DNA of 32,500 nt from the NCBI GenBank assembly GCA_015478945.1, contig JABUQX010027620.1:1-32500 (forward strand). The letters are read 5' to 3'. The translations under genes and the position numbers were made by a program. The notes beneath the pieces were generated by a model that worked only from the letters and a program-made list of their open reading frames with translations, was not told the origin of the DNA and ran no database searches. The stretch is from Trachelipus rathkii. Lineage: Eukaryota; Arthropoda; Malacostraca; Isopoda; Trachelipodidae. Each line of letters starts with the position of its first letter. Position 1 is the stretch's first letter. Shown here piece by piece: positions 1 to 12,439 of the stretch.

Positions 1-202
1 CAGCGCCTCTGTTTTATAGCGTCTCAGATTAGATCGCGTCTACTGAAGGAAATTAAGAAATCGTTTTTGGATTTAAGTAAGTTATATTAATTTTCACTTA
101 ATTTTCATATTAATTATAGAACTTCATAACTTGAATATAAGTTCTTTATTTATAATATATTATATAATATATATATATATATTATATATATTTATTTATA
201 TA

Positions 203-244
<42 letters not shown>

Positions 245-584
245 TTAATATATATATATATATTATTAATATATTAAATTATATATATATATATATATTA
301 TATTATATATATATATATATATTATATTCTATATATATATAATATTTATATTATATATATATTATAATATATATATTATATATATTATACAGTTATATAT
401 ATATTAATTATATATATTAATAATTGAAGTTTGAATAGAGGCTATAAGAAGATTTGATCCAGATTATATATTATATATTAATATATATATATATAATATA
501 TATATATATTATATATATATATATATATTATTATATATAATATATATATATAAATATATATATTATATATTTAATTATAATTAT

Positions 585-616
<32 letters not shown>

Positions 617-2376
617 AATAATAATTATATTATATTTATTAATTATAATTGAGACATACTTGGTGTAAAATAATAAATTATCCTCTTTTGAGATAAGATT
701 TTCATGAGGGGGTTCGGAACCCCATTCACAATACCTCAAACAACTCGTAATATATTAACCGCCCTGTTGTTATTATATAAGTAGTCTATGAAATATATTA
801 ATGAGTATAGTTTTTATAAAATAATTTGATATATGATAAGATTTTATTTGCTTATAACATCAAAAGTGTTAAAGCTGGAGATATTATTAATTAATATTAT
901 ATAATAATTAAATAATAATATATAATTATAATTAATATATAATATAATATAATTATATTAAAATTAATATAATAATATATTAATAATATATATAAATTAT
1001 AATAAATAATACTTAATAATAAATATTAATAATATAATTAAATAATTAAATTAAATATTATAATTATATAAATTATAATTTAGCACAAACAAAGTTGTAA
1101 GTAGACTAATATAGTTTTCTTTGTACATACACTAAAATAAATATAAATAACTAAATATATATTAAATGATAGATAATATATAATAAATATATAAATATAT
1201 AAGATAGACTAATAAATATTTAATATAATATATTTAATATTAATAATAATAATATATATATAAATAATAATTTTTAATAAATAATTAATATATTAAATAT
1301 AATAATATATTATATTAATATAATATTATATATAATAATATTATATTATATAAATGAAATTCATAATATATATAATAGAAATTCGTTAAAGAATATCAGA
1401 AATATTAATAATTTTACGAATTAGATATTAATAATATAATTAATAGAATAATAGATAATATATTATAAATTAATATAAAAAAGCTAATACATTGATATAA
1501 TTAAATATATAATAACATATAATTTAAATATTAAATAAATAAATAATAATAAATTAATAATAAATTAAATAATAATATTTAATTATAATTAATAATAATT
1601 AAAATAATATAATTAATAATAATAAATAATATAATTAATAATATATAATAATATATAATTATTAAAAAGTAATATATATATTATAATAATAATAATAATA
1701 ATATATAAATAATATGATAATTATGAATTATAAATTATGAATAATATATATCTATTATATATAATAATAATTAATTATAAATTATTATATAATTTAATAT
1801 AATAATTATAAATATAATACTAATAATATAATAATAATATATAATAATTAAATAATATAATAATAATATTATAATAATTTTTTACTAATTTATTAATAAT
1901 TATATTTAATTCTAAAAAAAAATTAGTTAAAATTTTATTAAGATTTTATTATAAATTTAATAATAGAGAATTATATACGATAATTTAATATAATAGTATA
2001 TAATAATAAAGTAATTTTTTTTGATGAATTAATGAATTAAATAATTCCTTAAATTAATATAGCTTGCATGCAATATTTTAATTTTAATATATATATATAT
2101 ATAGAAAGTTTAATACCAATGCTGATAAATTAAATTTAAGGAATAATAAAAACTAAATATTATAACATACACTAAAAATATTTTTTATATTTAGTAAATA
2201 ACTATAATTTGAATGATTAAATATATTAAATATAATTTATTATATATTCATGCTATTTTAAATAAAAAGAAAGTATAATTGTAATAGTAATAATTATTTT
2301 AGTTTATTAGCATTTAATAAATCGACAGAATTATAACTATGATTTAATTAATTTCAGTCATATAATCGCTGTTATG
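1..2376. repeat. AT-rich low-complexity region
   Basis: Almost the whole stretch is A and T. Dense (TA)n tracts run from about 150 to 640, and irregular AAT/ATT-rich sequence runs from about 870 to 2,050. A slightly less AT-rich island at 640-870 contains a short hairpin (709-723). The first 60 bases and the 2,100-2,376 part are ordinary AT-rich sequence. No reading frame of useful length and no recognisable gene was seen. The TA tracts are locally self-complementary and could form cruciforms or be misassembled; their exact lengths should not be trusted. Confidence 0.85.
709..723. other. Small GC hairpin in AT-rich sequence
   Basis: GGGGTT, loop CGG, AACCCC forms a six-pair stem inside an otherwise AT-rich stretch. 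It resembles a tRNA T-arm superficially, but no acceptor, D or anticodon arm is visible around it. It has no assigned function. Confidence 0.4.

Positions 2377-2425
<49 letters not shown>
2377..2425. repeat. (ATT)n microsatellite next to receptor remnant A1
   Basis: About 16 uninterrupted ATT units. It lies just beyond the 3' side of remnant A1 (minus strand) and is followed by a short AT stretch ending in a shared segment around 2,485-2,535. The same microsatellite with about 32 units sits at 23,816-23,911 in the same position relative to remnant A2, so it predates the segmental duplication and has changed length since. Confidence 0.85.
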
Positions 2426-2427
<2 letters not shown>

Positions 2428-2547
2428 TTTTATTATTTATATATACTTTTTATTATTATAATTATTATTATTATTTATTTATTAGATTTTTATATTTGTT
2501 ATAACTATTAAAAAAAATGTTTTAATTAATTAACTTGTGACTTTACT

Positions 2548-3330
2548 GTCTTCTAGATTATCTAGGACAGTGAGATACGCTGTTATTACCAAGTTTCACA
2601 ATTATATTCGCATATGTATCAAATCGCAATTTTCATTCATTAATTGTAAGTAAACTAAGTTGTATATATATTAACAATATTGTTTCTTAACATAATCAAG
2701 AGATGAGAGGTTCACAGTTCGAAGTATTTTAGCTCGCTTATGAGTATTTTTTGTCTTTATTATATGAGAATTGTTTAGTATGCATTTTATTGCGCTTATT
2801 CAACTGATAATCCTTTAGTATTTGGAGTTTTATTTTTTTACATTAAACTTCGTTTAAATTAGAAGAGGCTCTTTATAATGTTTATCCTTCATTAATAATG
2901 GAACATGTCTTGTGAACAGCTTGGCAAACAAATTTATCATACCATTATTTATACTAAAGAGTTGTCTATATTGCTTCACAATGTCCTTTGTGATTAATTT
3001 ATTCTATGCATCTGACGAATCAATTCACGGCATTATATACGGAAATATTTGCTAATTATTTAAGGAATGATACAAGCTTGAAAAATTACCCAAGAAAAAT
3101 TAAATATTAAACAGCGCTATATAGATTGACTCTTTCCTTCTCAATCAATTTTAAAAGGTTTCCTTCAGCTCCTTCAAGATTTCTTTATAAAGATATATAT
3201 AAGTTTATATTAATAAGTATTTTGGTAGTGATGGGGACGAGAAAGTGATAATAATAACAAGTTGGAAGACTAATACGAGACAACATGCTAAGAATATTGG
3301 GGACTATGTGGTAATTTTTAAGTTAATGAA
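2548..3330 (-). pseudogene. Gustatory-receptor-like remnant A1 (broken)
   Basis: No open frame survives, but the minus strand aligns collinearly with the long receptor exon at 30,483-31,325 and with remnant A2 at 23,974-24,350. The clearest part is 2,548-2,800, which matches A2 nearly base for base apart from small insertions and covers the stretch before and through the fifth membrane segment. Weaker matches continue upward: 2,850-2,960 corresponds to the end of membrane segment 4 and the basic loop, about 3,000-3,060 to the IFPVRQGFES region, and 3,110-3,200 to the KTFDKFSEKG loop. Beyond 3,250 the match is only suggestive. Frameshifts and stops occur throughout. The start codon and the last exon are not identifiable. 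In A2 the exon end is followed by a clean splice donor; here that junction is altered. Either a decayed duplicate or a real gene damaged by sequencing indels. Confidence 0.65.
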
Positions 3331-4689
3331 ACCACACAGAGTTTCATATATTCTGTTTTTGTCATTTGTGCTTTAACTAGGTTACCATATTAAGACTCGC
3401 CTCTACACAAGCTTACTTAGAGCGCACTAGAACTAACGCATCGATAGCATAACACACATGATACACTACGCGGTGAGATTTTGCTAATAACCGAGGATCC
3501 TACATAATTATATTCTATTTGCTAGAATTGTATAGAATATGAAAGTTTTTATAGAAATCATTGAGATGGCCACGATAGACTAGTTCTATAATATAATAAG
3601 TTTAACAAACGTTTAGGTAAATCCTTCCATTATAAAAAAATACATTTTATTAAAGCAAGACGACTAGATTTTGCATTTGTCCATTCTTTATCCTCGTAGG
3701 ATAGAAGAAACAAATCTCTTGTCTCTCGCAGATATAATACTGCGCATTCTCTATGCTTTATCGGTACGATAGACTAAACTCAGATATACACTAGGAGATA
3801 CAATTTAACAACTAAAATGATCTCATAAGTTGGAACTCTGTGTTAATGAAAGTGCAACGAATGCTGCTTCTCAGTGCGAATTAGAAGAGATGCAACACGT
3901 GAATATAGAAAGGTCAAGGTTGTTGCACTCTCACACATACTCTCCGCTACTAGTGTTGGGGAGGCTTGTCGGTGTGCGGATTTATGTTCTACTGACTACA
4001 GAAAAGGTTCCATAATGTTGCAGTGTTCTCTGTGAATAGTGATGATGCTTAATACTAAGGAGATTGATTGGCTGGATGCATGCTCGGGCTGTGATAAATT
4101 GTGAATGGCTAGTGTAGATGATAGAATTGAAAAAAGACTGAGTTATCTAGTGCTGCACGAAAAGCCCATTGCATATAATATCTACCAAAATTCAAAATTC
4201 ATTACTGTTAGAGTGTGGATGCCGCTACTACAGTTGTGGATCGTTGATGTACACACTCCATAGACATCAGGATGAGGAGAATTAAGGTCTATTTCACTCT
4301 CACGATTAAGAGCAGTCAGCTCACCAATTTAGCTTAGGGGGTTGTCCAAGATAATTTTTGGCACGGGTCTTTCTCTCTCTTCGGACTATTTTATTTAATT
4401 CTCATAGGTTTCGCTAAACAGATCTTTTATTCTTTACATTGTGTTAATTTGTATGTTAGATGCAATATACGATTTAATTTTACCTTTCATAAGATGAGAT
4501 AGGAGACGAAGGAGAGAGAGAGAGAAGAAGAGAGAGTTTGAGACGCAGAAAGATAATAGTGGATGTACTGTATGCAGATGATTAGATGCTTGTTCATAAT
4601 GATAAGATCCTTGTTAGAAACGTCAAGTACGACGATTTGACGAAAACGTAAAACTTAGATTAATGAGTTCTTTTCTTTACTAGTAGAGA
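3331..4689. other. Intergenic stretch, no recognisable gene
   Basis: Base composition is more balanced than in the flanks. A GA-rich run lies near 4,501-4,536. The only open frame (3,830-4,015, plus strand, 61 codons, starting on TTG) has no family resemblance and is short enough to be chance. If remnant A1 once had a full 5' end it should lie in the lower part of this region, but I could not align it to the start of the long exon. Confidence 0.5.
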
Positions 4690-5310
4690 GATGTCCATAG
4701 CTCAGAAAAACGAAATATTGCAAAGAACGTAAGACTTGATGAAGATGGAACAAAGGAAAAAAACAAAGATCATTTGAAAGTTGGAATTAGTTATTCTCTT
4801 TCTTTCTATCTTTTGAAAGGGAAAAGATACCCAAGAAAGTTGCTCTACGAACAGAAGACTGCAACTTCCATTTTATGGAATAATCCTTATCGTACATCTT
4901 TCAAAAGTGATTCTCAAACTTTTGTCTAGCCTGGACCAGTTAAATATCAGAGTTTAGGATTTTATCGTTATGACGCGTTAGTATAAAAAGTACAAATAAA
5001 ATAAAAAAAAAAAATAAAAACATTAATACACTCATCTTATCACACTATGTTACATAAAGTAGGTATATAATACTAGTAAAAAAAACATCCTACTAACTTT
5101 CAACAACTACATTGATGTTTGATTGCAAATTTGTTAAAAAAGTAAGGCGCGAAATATTGAATCCTATGGACCAGTCAAATTCCTTCATAGCCTGGTGCCG
5201 GTCCGCGAAGCGGCAATTAAGATGTCTTGATTTAGGATATATTAAAATTTCAATATGTTAAGCTTAATTTGAATAGAGGTGTTATATGACATAAACTAAA
5301 ACTTAATGCA
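4690..5310. repeat. Conserved unexplained block, copy 1
   Basis: This block matches 26,870-27,680 in the same orientation. The best preserved parts are 4,795-4,860 (a run including AAAGATACCCAAGAAAGTTG), 4,890-4,935, the A-rich stretch near 5,000-5,020, 5,101-5,130 (including CATTGATGTTTGATT) and 5,195-5,290 (including CAATTAAG and the GAATAGAGGT run). It lies between receptor remnants A1 and B1, as copy 2 lies between A2 and B2. No open frame is shared by both copies in either strand, so it is not evidently coding. It could be upstream or untranslated sequence of the A receptor, an old retroposon with an A-rich segment, or plain duplicated spacer. Confidence 0.7.
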
Positions 5311-6208
5311 AGGATGACTGGTGGTTTATTAAGATAGATTTTGTTTTATTTGCATGGGGTTCATCAAACATAAAGGCAGAGATTAAATAAGGACGAATTA
5401 TAGCTTTGTCAAAACAAATTTTGGTCTTCGATGTTCTCGATGTAATATATGTACAGTACAATAGGATGGAATATGTTATTTTCTTTACTATTTTTATTAT
5501 TATTATTATTTTATTATTACTAATTATTATTATTATTATTATTAATATTTATTAATTGGTTTATATAATTAATCATTTTATTTATTATTATCTATATAAT
5601 TATTATTAATATATTACATTATTTCATTAATTTAAAAAGTATTATTTTATAAATAAATTAATGTATAATTAATAGAGTTTCTACTATTAGAATAGTTTGG
5701 GATTATATAAAGTAATTGGTCATTTAATACTGATAATCTACTTATCGGATAATGTACTATATAATTAAACTATATATATATATATATATATAAAAAATTG
5801 TAAATAAGTAAACTTATATCACTATCAATACACTATTCCAAATAATATATTATAAATATACTAGTATAGCTTAAACTTTGGAAATGGGCAGTTATAAACT
5901 TAGCTATATGTTGTTTTCTTTTCCTGTTGGTGCGTGTATAATGTCATGCACGCCATCAAAAGTCCTTCACCAAATGTATTATTGGGGAAATCATACTTAG
6001 GGGCGAGGCTCTGAATTTATATATATATATATATAATATTTGATCTGGCTATCTTAATTATCTATACTCAAGTTATATCATAAGAAGCTATTTAATCTAT
6101 ACTATCATACCAGATCATAGCATGAAAATCTTTTTCTATTTTTGGTACCATATTTTTTTGTCAAATAATTAAATAATTTTTAAATACTTAAAATATTTAT
6201 AACTACTG

Positions 6209-6254
<46 letters not shown>

Positions 6255-7039
6255 TATATTATATATATATATCTATATTATATTATATATATAATAATAT
6301 ATTTATATTATATATATATTTATATATTATATATATATATATATTATAAAAAGACTAAATTTAGAGACTGTATATAAGTTTAGTAAAAAGTTATATTTTA
6401 TTATTATTACTTCTTATATTCTATAGTATAGTATTGCTAATACATGATAGTAGGCTCAAATATATTATAGACCTATACTATATAATATATATATTTACTT
6501 ATAATAGTATTTGAGTATATGAATATAATATCTTTCATTTCGAATAGATGTTCGATTAATTACCTAAGGTATCGGATCTAAAGAAAACCCTATTTTATAA
6601 TAGCTACATATATATATATATACCTTGACCTCAATATTATTAGCGTTGACTTACGTAATATATTTAACTTTTACTAGTATTAATTAACGACATGATATAT
6701 GATAGGCTAAAGTACTATATATATATTTTATTGATAAAATCATAATTATATATACTAATATCAGTTGAGACTCTAGTACATTAACATATACTTACTATAT
6801 ATATATATCATTATTGACAATTTATATATAATTATTTATGTATATATTTAATTATTATTTTACGATAAGTGAATGAGTATATTTATTGTTTTTGTTAACG
6901 AGATTTATATGATTAGTAATTGACTGAAGATATAGAAATATTATATATATACACTAATTATAAAAGCCTTGATAATAACACTATTTAATATTACATACGA
7001 TTAGTATGTACTAATATATATATAGTTGAAGACGGGGAT
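5311..7039. other. AT-rich spacer with TA and ATT tracts
   Basis: No gene is seen. An interrupted (ATT)n tract lies at 5,495-5,545, (TA)n at 5,770-5,795 and a longer TA tract at about 6,211-6,345. The piece 5,920-6,015 (containing GGGGAAATCATACTTAG) resembles 28,775-28,860 in copy 2 (containing GGGAAATCATAATG), which extends the segmental duplication through this spacer. Confidence 0.6.
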
Positions 7040-8000
7040 ATTTATTTCCTAAGTTTGTAATGGATATGAACTTATATAAAAGACGTTAAGAATAAATAAT
7101 AAACAATAAATTTATAGCCTGTAATTACGAGGGGTTTCTATCCGCTTATTATTTTATTTTTTTGAAGGGGGAGGTATAGTGGAGAACATATATTTCATTT
7201 ATATCACTATATCTACCGTAACTAGGGGTTAAATATAAGAATTATATTTTTCAAATATAGATTTTATTTTTTTTTCTGATCATGGAAATCAAAACTATAA
7301 ATTAAAATGGCGAGCCTATAGGCTAACTTATATATATATAAAAAATTATTAGTATAAACTTGTCAGTTTGGGAATTAAGGATTGGAATTATTGAAAATAA
7401 GATTCAGTGGATACACGTAAGAATTATTTTTGTGAAATACATAATTGGAAGACTCTGGATTTGTTTATTTGTTGGGTCCAGAACGTATGAAAGATGTTTT
7501 GCTTTTTGCATGGTATTGATTAATAGGGATGAGCAGAGAACAAGGTACTGCTACCTGACGAATATTATGGCTGAATATGTGCTTGTAAATTCTACTCTTG
7601 GACCAGCACAGTTGATTTTATCTAAGATGAAGACCACAAATAGGAGATTTTCAACTTATTGCATTCTACTGGAGAACGAGTTTTGAGGCACCTTTACTGG
7701 AAGTAAGTATTAGCTAGTTTTACTCTGAATAGGGTCCAACATCTCAGACTTACTCATGAGAGATGTAATGTAACTTCTCGAGACTGTATCCGTTTAAGTC
7801 TTGATTAACTACGATGGTCACCAGCCGTAAGGAGAAAATGGTATTTTGTCTATAGAGTGTTCTATATGGTTCTTCATAGTAGTATTCCGGACCAGAAGGA
7901 GAAGTATCGGGTTGGTGCAGTTCAACGAAAGCATAGAACACTAGCAGTTATGGGCGAAATGTCCCTTACCTGTGGGAGATATTGATTAAAAGATTTAGTA
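7040..8000. other. Less AT-rich island with weak open frames
   Basis: The base composition is more balanced than in the surrounding sequence. A plus-strand frame runs from 7,360 to 7,686 (108 codons, starting on TTG rather than ATG) and a minus-strand frame from 7,750 to 7,941 (63 codons). Neither translation resembles a family I know, neither shows repeats, a signal peptide or catalytic motifs, and I found no counterpart in copy 2 near 28-30 kb. They could be chance frames or eroded exons; I do not call a gene here. Confidence 0.3.
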
Positions 8001-9599
8001 AGACTAATTAGAATTTTAATAGGTCTTAACCTGTTGAACTTAATGGTAATAATTAATTTAAATATATTAAAATTAACGTTTTTAAACAATTTATCAAATT
8101 TGTTGGTTTTTCAATTATATTAAATATTATTTATATATAATTTTGTAACCATAACAAAAATTTGTAAACATTTTTTTCATATTAGTTTTTCTTCAATCTT
8201 AGGAAAATAAGTTATATCTCTATCTCAATTCCATATGAATCAGAGCAAGTATTTATATATAAAAAAGCTTTTAATAAAATTTGTTAAAAATGTGTAAAAT
8301 AAAAATCTTATAGGCATATATTTTTTAAATTGTTTGATTATATTATCAACGTAAACCAATATTTGGCAGATTCTGAATTCTAGCCTAATTGAACTGTACA
8401 AACTTCAACTAAAGAAAATAAAGATCTAGAAATAATTTTTATTATTAATTTTATTTTTCATAGGAATTTACATATCGGTATAATTAGGTTTTCCTAAGCT
8501 GATGCTTATAATTTTTTATTTATATAAGTAAATAGTCAACCAACCTTATAATCATACTGGGCAGGGGCCTTATATTCCAATAGGAGGGGGGCGGATCATA
8601 TACCTCCATCACAAATAAAATAAATTTTATTTCTTCTTTATTAATATGAATATAATTTATTTTTGCTTATGTAATTCAGTAATAAATAATTCAGAGAATA
8701 GAAATAACAATAACTTAAAGATAGATGTGCTTTAAAAGCCCAAAATCATGATTAATGGTTAACTTTTAATAGTCACAATATAAGCCTGTATGATCGTGTC
8801 GATTGAAAATCTTACTACAAGAAATAATATAAACTTGGGTCACTTCTATAATTACCCCCTTTTCACTTTCAGTTATTATTATTATACTAAGGTAATAAAT
8901 AATAATATAAATTAATATAATATATAATTAAATCGCTAATAAATAAAATCAAGACGTAATATATAATATATATATATAAATAATATTAAATAATAATTAA
9001 ATTATAATAGAAGATTGGAAAGATTAGAAATTTTTCAACCATACTAATTCAGTGGGAAAATTTTAAGAATTTATAGTTATTAATATAGTTAATAATGTAA
9101 TACTAATAATCATATAGGGTGTAGGTAATTTTATATTGAATAAATTCTACATTAAAAAATGTATATCTAATAGGATAAACTAAATACAAATATAACACTC
9201 TGAATTTAACGACATCAATAATATCAATAATAATAAAATTTAACATTATTAATTAATTGACTCCACTATAATATTAGGATTTTTTTTTTATTAATCCAAA
9301 GAATTTTAATTTTTATGTAATATAATTTATTTATTTTTTTTAAATTAGGGTATTCAATTAATTATTAATATCACCAGCATCCAAAAGAGATGTGGTGGAT
9401 AAGAGCTTTCATGTATTATAGATTATGTATTTTGATAGTATACTGATTAAAATTTTTAATAATTTTTATTTATATCTTTATCGCCATTTTTTATTATTTC
9501 TATAATTATAATACTATTAATATATTATATAAATTAAAGCTAACACACATTATTACAACCTTTTCCCTTTATTTTATTTTTTCTGCTTTTAGTCACGGA
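8001..9599. other. AT-rich spacer below remnant B1
   Basis: Homopolymer and AAT/ATT-rich sequence. If receptor B1 had a final exon carrying the family's C-terminal TYhhhhhQF-type motif, it should lie here on the minus strand. I looked for it and could not identify it. The piece 9,478-9,562 (TTTATCGCC... through TTAAAGCTAACACAC) matches two adjacent copies in the other unit at 30,201-30,280 and 30,318-30,400, so it is conserved downstream flank of the B receptor exon. Confidence 0.5.
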
Positions 9600-10786
9600 C
9601 TATGGGGGAAGATTATACAAGCGGCAGTGAAGAAATCAAACTTAGTTTTAGAGTTGCGTGTACTGAATCTACTACATTGTAAATCGCAGACGTTTCAAAA
9701 ATCGCAAGTTTCACAACATCTGCGATTAAATAAATCAAGTCTGTGAATATATATCATTATTCTACCTTGATATATGGGAGTTCTATAAATGTAATTAACG
9801 AAAAATGAACGAAGTAGGATGACAAGCTTGCACACAGATATTTATTAATATTTTTTATATAAAACTTTATAGTTTAGTATGTTTGATAATGCTCAGTTTT
9901 TTTTCAGTTTTTATTTATCACTAAATATTGGGGTATTTAGGAATTTATTATTTCATTAATATATATATTAGTTTGCTTAATTTAAAAGTTTAGGAATTTA
10001 TAATGATTCAGTTCACTTGTCAATGCAATTATATTGAAATTTGATGAAGATTTAAAATGACTATTATCTCTTTATAACACAAATGTTTTTAGTGTCAATT
10101 ATATAGTCCATTAAAATAGCTTGTGTAAGGGCTAATCGAGAAATTGCTCTGACTGATTTAGAAAACCTTTGCTTCACTGGAAATATATGAAAGATTGCAT
10201 ATAAATTGTCCTAATATAAAATTAATAAATAATAATAACACGCATAAAGCGATTTGTTTTTACCAAAAATCTATTTCCTTATTTGAAGAATTTTTATGAA
10301 GGTTTTTATTTAAATATTTGAGCTAAACTAAAACAAAATGAAGGATAAAAACTGAAAAATTATAATAGCGTACGAGTGAAAAGACTATTACAGTTAATCT
10401 GCACCAAGACTAGATGATTACAGAATATGGAGAATTATGATGCAAGAGAACTTACGCAAGACGAACCATCATTTAAAAGCTTATCCAAATCAGACATCTA
10501 GAAACCAAAAAAAATACATAGAAACATTTTGAATTACGGTTGAGGTCACGCGACCGTACATGGATAATATGTGCTAAGTGGATAGACACTAACGGGGTTC
10601 TCTAATTAATATATGATAACAGGTATACTGGAGCTTTTTTTTTTGCTCAATATGTATTAACGATATTCTGTGCTGTACGCCAGATTATTTCATCATTGGT
10701 CTTAAATCCACAAAAGGTATCAACTCACCTAAGAATTTTTAAATAAGTCTGTTTGTTTTCTTTAACTTCTCCGATAAGATTCTTAT
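9600..10786 (-). pseudogene. Gustatory-receptor-like remnant B1 (broken)
   Basis: The minus strand aligns along its whole length with the long receptor exon B2 (30,407-31,325). Anchors are 9,682-9,750 (identical over some 60 bases to 30,502-30,565, the end of membrane segment 5), 10,080-10,200 (the VRQGFESVQ to membrane-segment-4 stretch), 10,235-10,320 (membrane segment 3 and the preceding loop), 10,360-10,510 (membrane segment 2 and upstream) and 10,685-10,786 (the N-terminus, where TYLKIL corresponds to FILKIL of B2). The ATG of B2 corresponds to ATA at 10,784-10,786. The span is roughly 270 bases longer than in B2, mostly through scattered 1-4 base additions, so the frame is destroyed repeatedly. 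It is a pseudogene as read. If the extra bases are sequencing insertions, a working gene could lie underneath. Confidence 0.8.
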
Positions 10787-10890
10787 GCGGTTTCGGGATG
10801 TCCAAACTTCTTTCTCTTATTGCATTCCGATCTAGACGAACTTCTGGATCTGAGAATGAACTCACCTTGTAAGTGCAGAGGTGTAATAAA

Positions 10891-10960
10891 TTATGCAAAA
10901 AGGGTTCCAGAAAAGCCAAAATCAATAGACATAAAGAAAGGTTTCGATATTAATCTTAAT
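10891..10960 (-). promoter_or_regulatory. Conserved element upstream of receptor B, copy 1
   Basis: Seventy bases here match 31,404-31,476 with only a few changes, including the uninterrupted run CATAAAGAAAGGTTTCGATA. The element lies about 100 bases upstream of the receptor start position on the minus strand in both units. It is better preserved than the adjacent broken coding region. By position it could be a promoter or 5' untranslated element; function is inferred from conservation and location only. Confidence 0.45.
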
Positions 10961-12100
10961 TATTTCATGCATGTTTCAGACACCCCGACTTCCAATTCGC
11001 GGAGAAATTCTCTTAATTTCATTGCTTCACAAATTCTATGATGTAATAATTAATTCGGCTGATTATATGTTTCATTAAACCTATTATTCTGACATTTTTA
11101 TATACTTACAAGTAATGCCTTTGGTTTATGAAACGATCTCGATTGCAGAATAATATGAATATCTTTTAATAAAACCGTAAGTGACAAAAGGGAAGTAAAC
11201 TGGAAATTGTTTTTTTGCGAACTCTTTTTTTAATTAATATATCTCACATTAACGACGTATTTATAAATTATGTAGAAGTATTGCGAATGTAATTTATTGA
11301 AGAATACTTCGAATGATTTGAATTTAAAATATAGATTTAATAAAATAAGATAATAAATTAAAATAAAATAAAATAAAGGAAGAGGTGATATACGAAAAAG
11401 AACATATACGGTGATGTAATTAATTATTATATTACCCTAATACTTTTATTCTAGCCTATTAACTAAACCACTCTCATACATATATAACTTTGTCTCATAT
11501 GACATATCTACACTTATATCTATATTATATAATATATACTAATTATATCGTTATAACTCGCTGCTAGTGCGCTACTATATTATATATGTATATTATAATA
11601 TAACGAATCCTAGGCAGTATATTATTAATACTAGCTATACCGCGATCTTATCCTAGGTACCGTATTATACCATTATTTGCGCTTATACCGAAAATAAAGT
11701 TCTCTTGCAACTAGCTTGGATTATCCAAGTAGGGTTATCTGTACAGTTAGGGTCCCAGGTTGGGCGTACGACTTTAACAATAGATGATAACTCATCTAGG
11801 GGGAATATACGACAAAAGAAGTAGGACCTACATAAGCAGTGAACTCGAATAGCGAGATGTGTTGAATCGTGTAATCTTGGCGTAGAGACTGCGAGCGTTC
11901 TATATTTTCGCGTGATTTTATCACTCTTTATTTAATAAAGTATAAAAAATATTGACTATTTTATCATTAAAATTCATTTTATACTATATTTTAATCTTAA
12001 AATAAGTATATATTTTTATTATATTATAAGATTTTATTGATTGTTATTATATTTTTTTTTATTTTTTATTTTTTTTTTTTTTTTATATTCAAATTTCCGT
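10961..12100. other. Duplicated upstream flank and AT-rich spacer
   Basis: 10,970-11,340 aligns loosely with 31,690-32,070, sharing for example TTCATTAAACC/TTTATTAAACC and GACATTTTTATATAC. Copy 2 has about 200 additional bases at 31,480-31,690. 11,730-11,870 (TACAGTTAGGG through the AAGCAGTGAAC run) resembles 32,310-32,400, though weakly, and is the last place where the duplication can be followed. No gene is seen. A T-rich run lies at 12,051-12,084. Confidence 0.5.
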
Positions 12101-12439
12101 ATCTTACATTAAACACTTAACTTACATTTTATCATTTATACTATTGCATTACATCTCACCTATTAATTACTTTTATTGTAGAAGGGTTTTCAAAATATTA
12201 TAGTTTAAAATATGATACGTTTTTATCTCACTATTTTCTTAAAAAATATCAAATTATTTCTTTATATAGTTTTGTTCAGTTTACACTACACTTATAATTA
12301 ATTGTATCCTATTCTCGTTGCTATCAATCTCGCTTCAGCGATCGGATTAGCAAAAGCCGTTATATAGGAATGAATATGACAAATGTCGAAAATGAAAGCC
12401 AGCCTTACCCCGCTCTTTTCGCTGTTACAATTTAATTTA
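12101..12439. other. Transition into C-rich domain, nothing recognised
   Basis: T-rich, then gradually more C-rich on the plus strand. I see no gene, no repeat unit and no clear match to the far arm of the inverted repeat that begins just after it. Confidence 0.4.

Noticed and set aside
709..723. Possible tRNA T-arm
   Set aside because: Only one small hairpin; no other tRNA arms or acceptor stem within 80 bases.
4498..4545. GA-rich run as leftover sequencing adapter
   Set aside because: It is only a purine-rich low-complexity run; it does not show the GTTGTTGTTG-type loop of hairpin adapters and no palindrome is centred on it.
10725..11041. Short frames on both strands around remnant B1's N-terminus
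   Set aside because: The minus-strand frame is a piece of the receptor remnant and upstream flank; the plus-strand frame is its antisense plus the conserved noncoding element.
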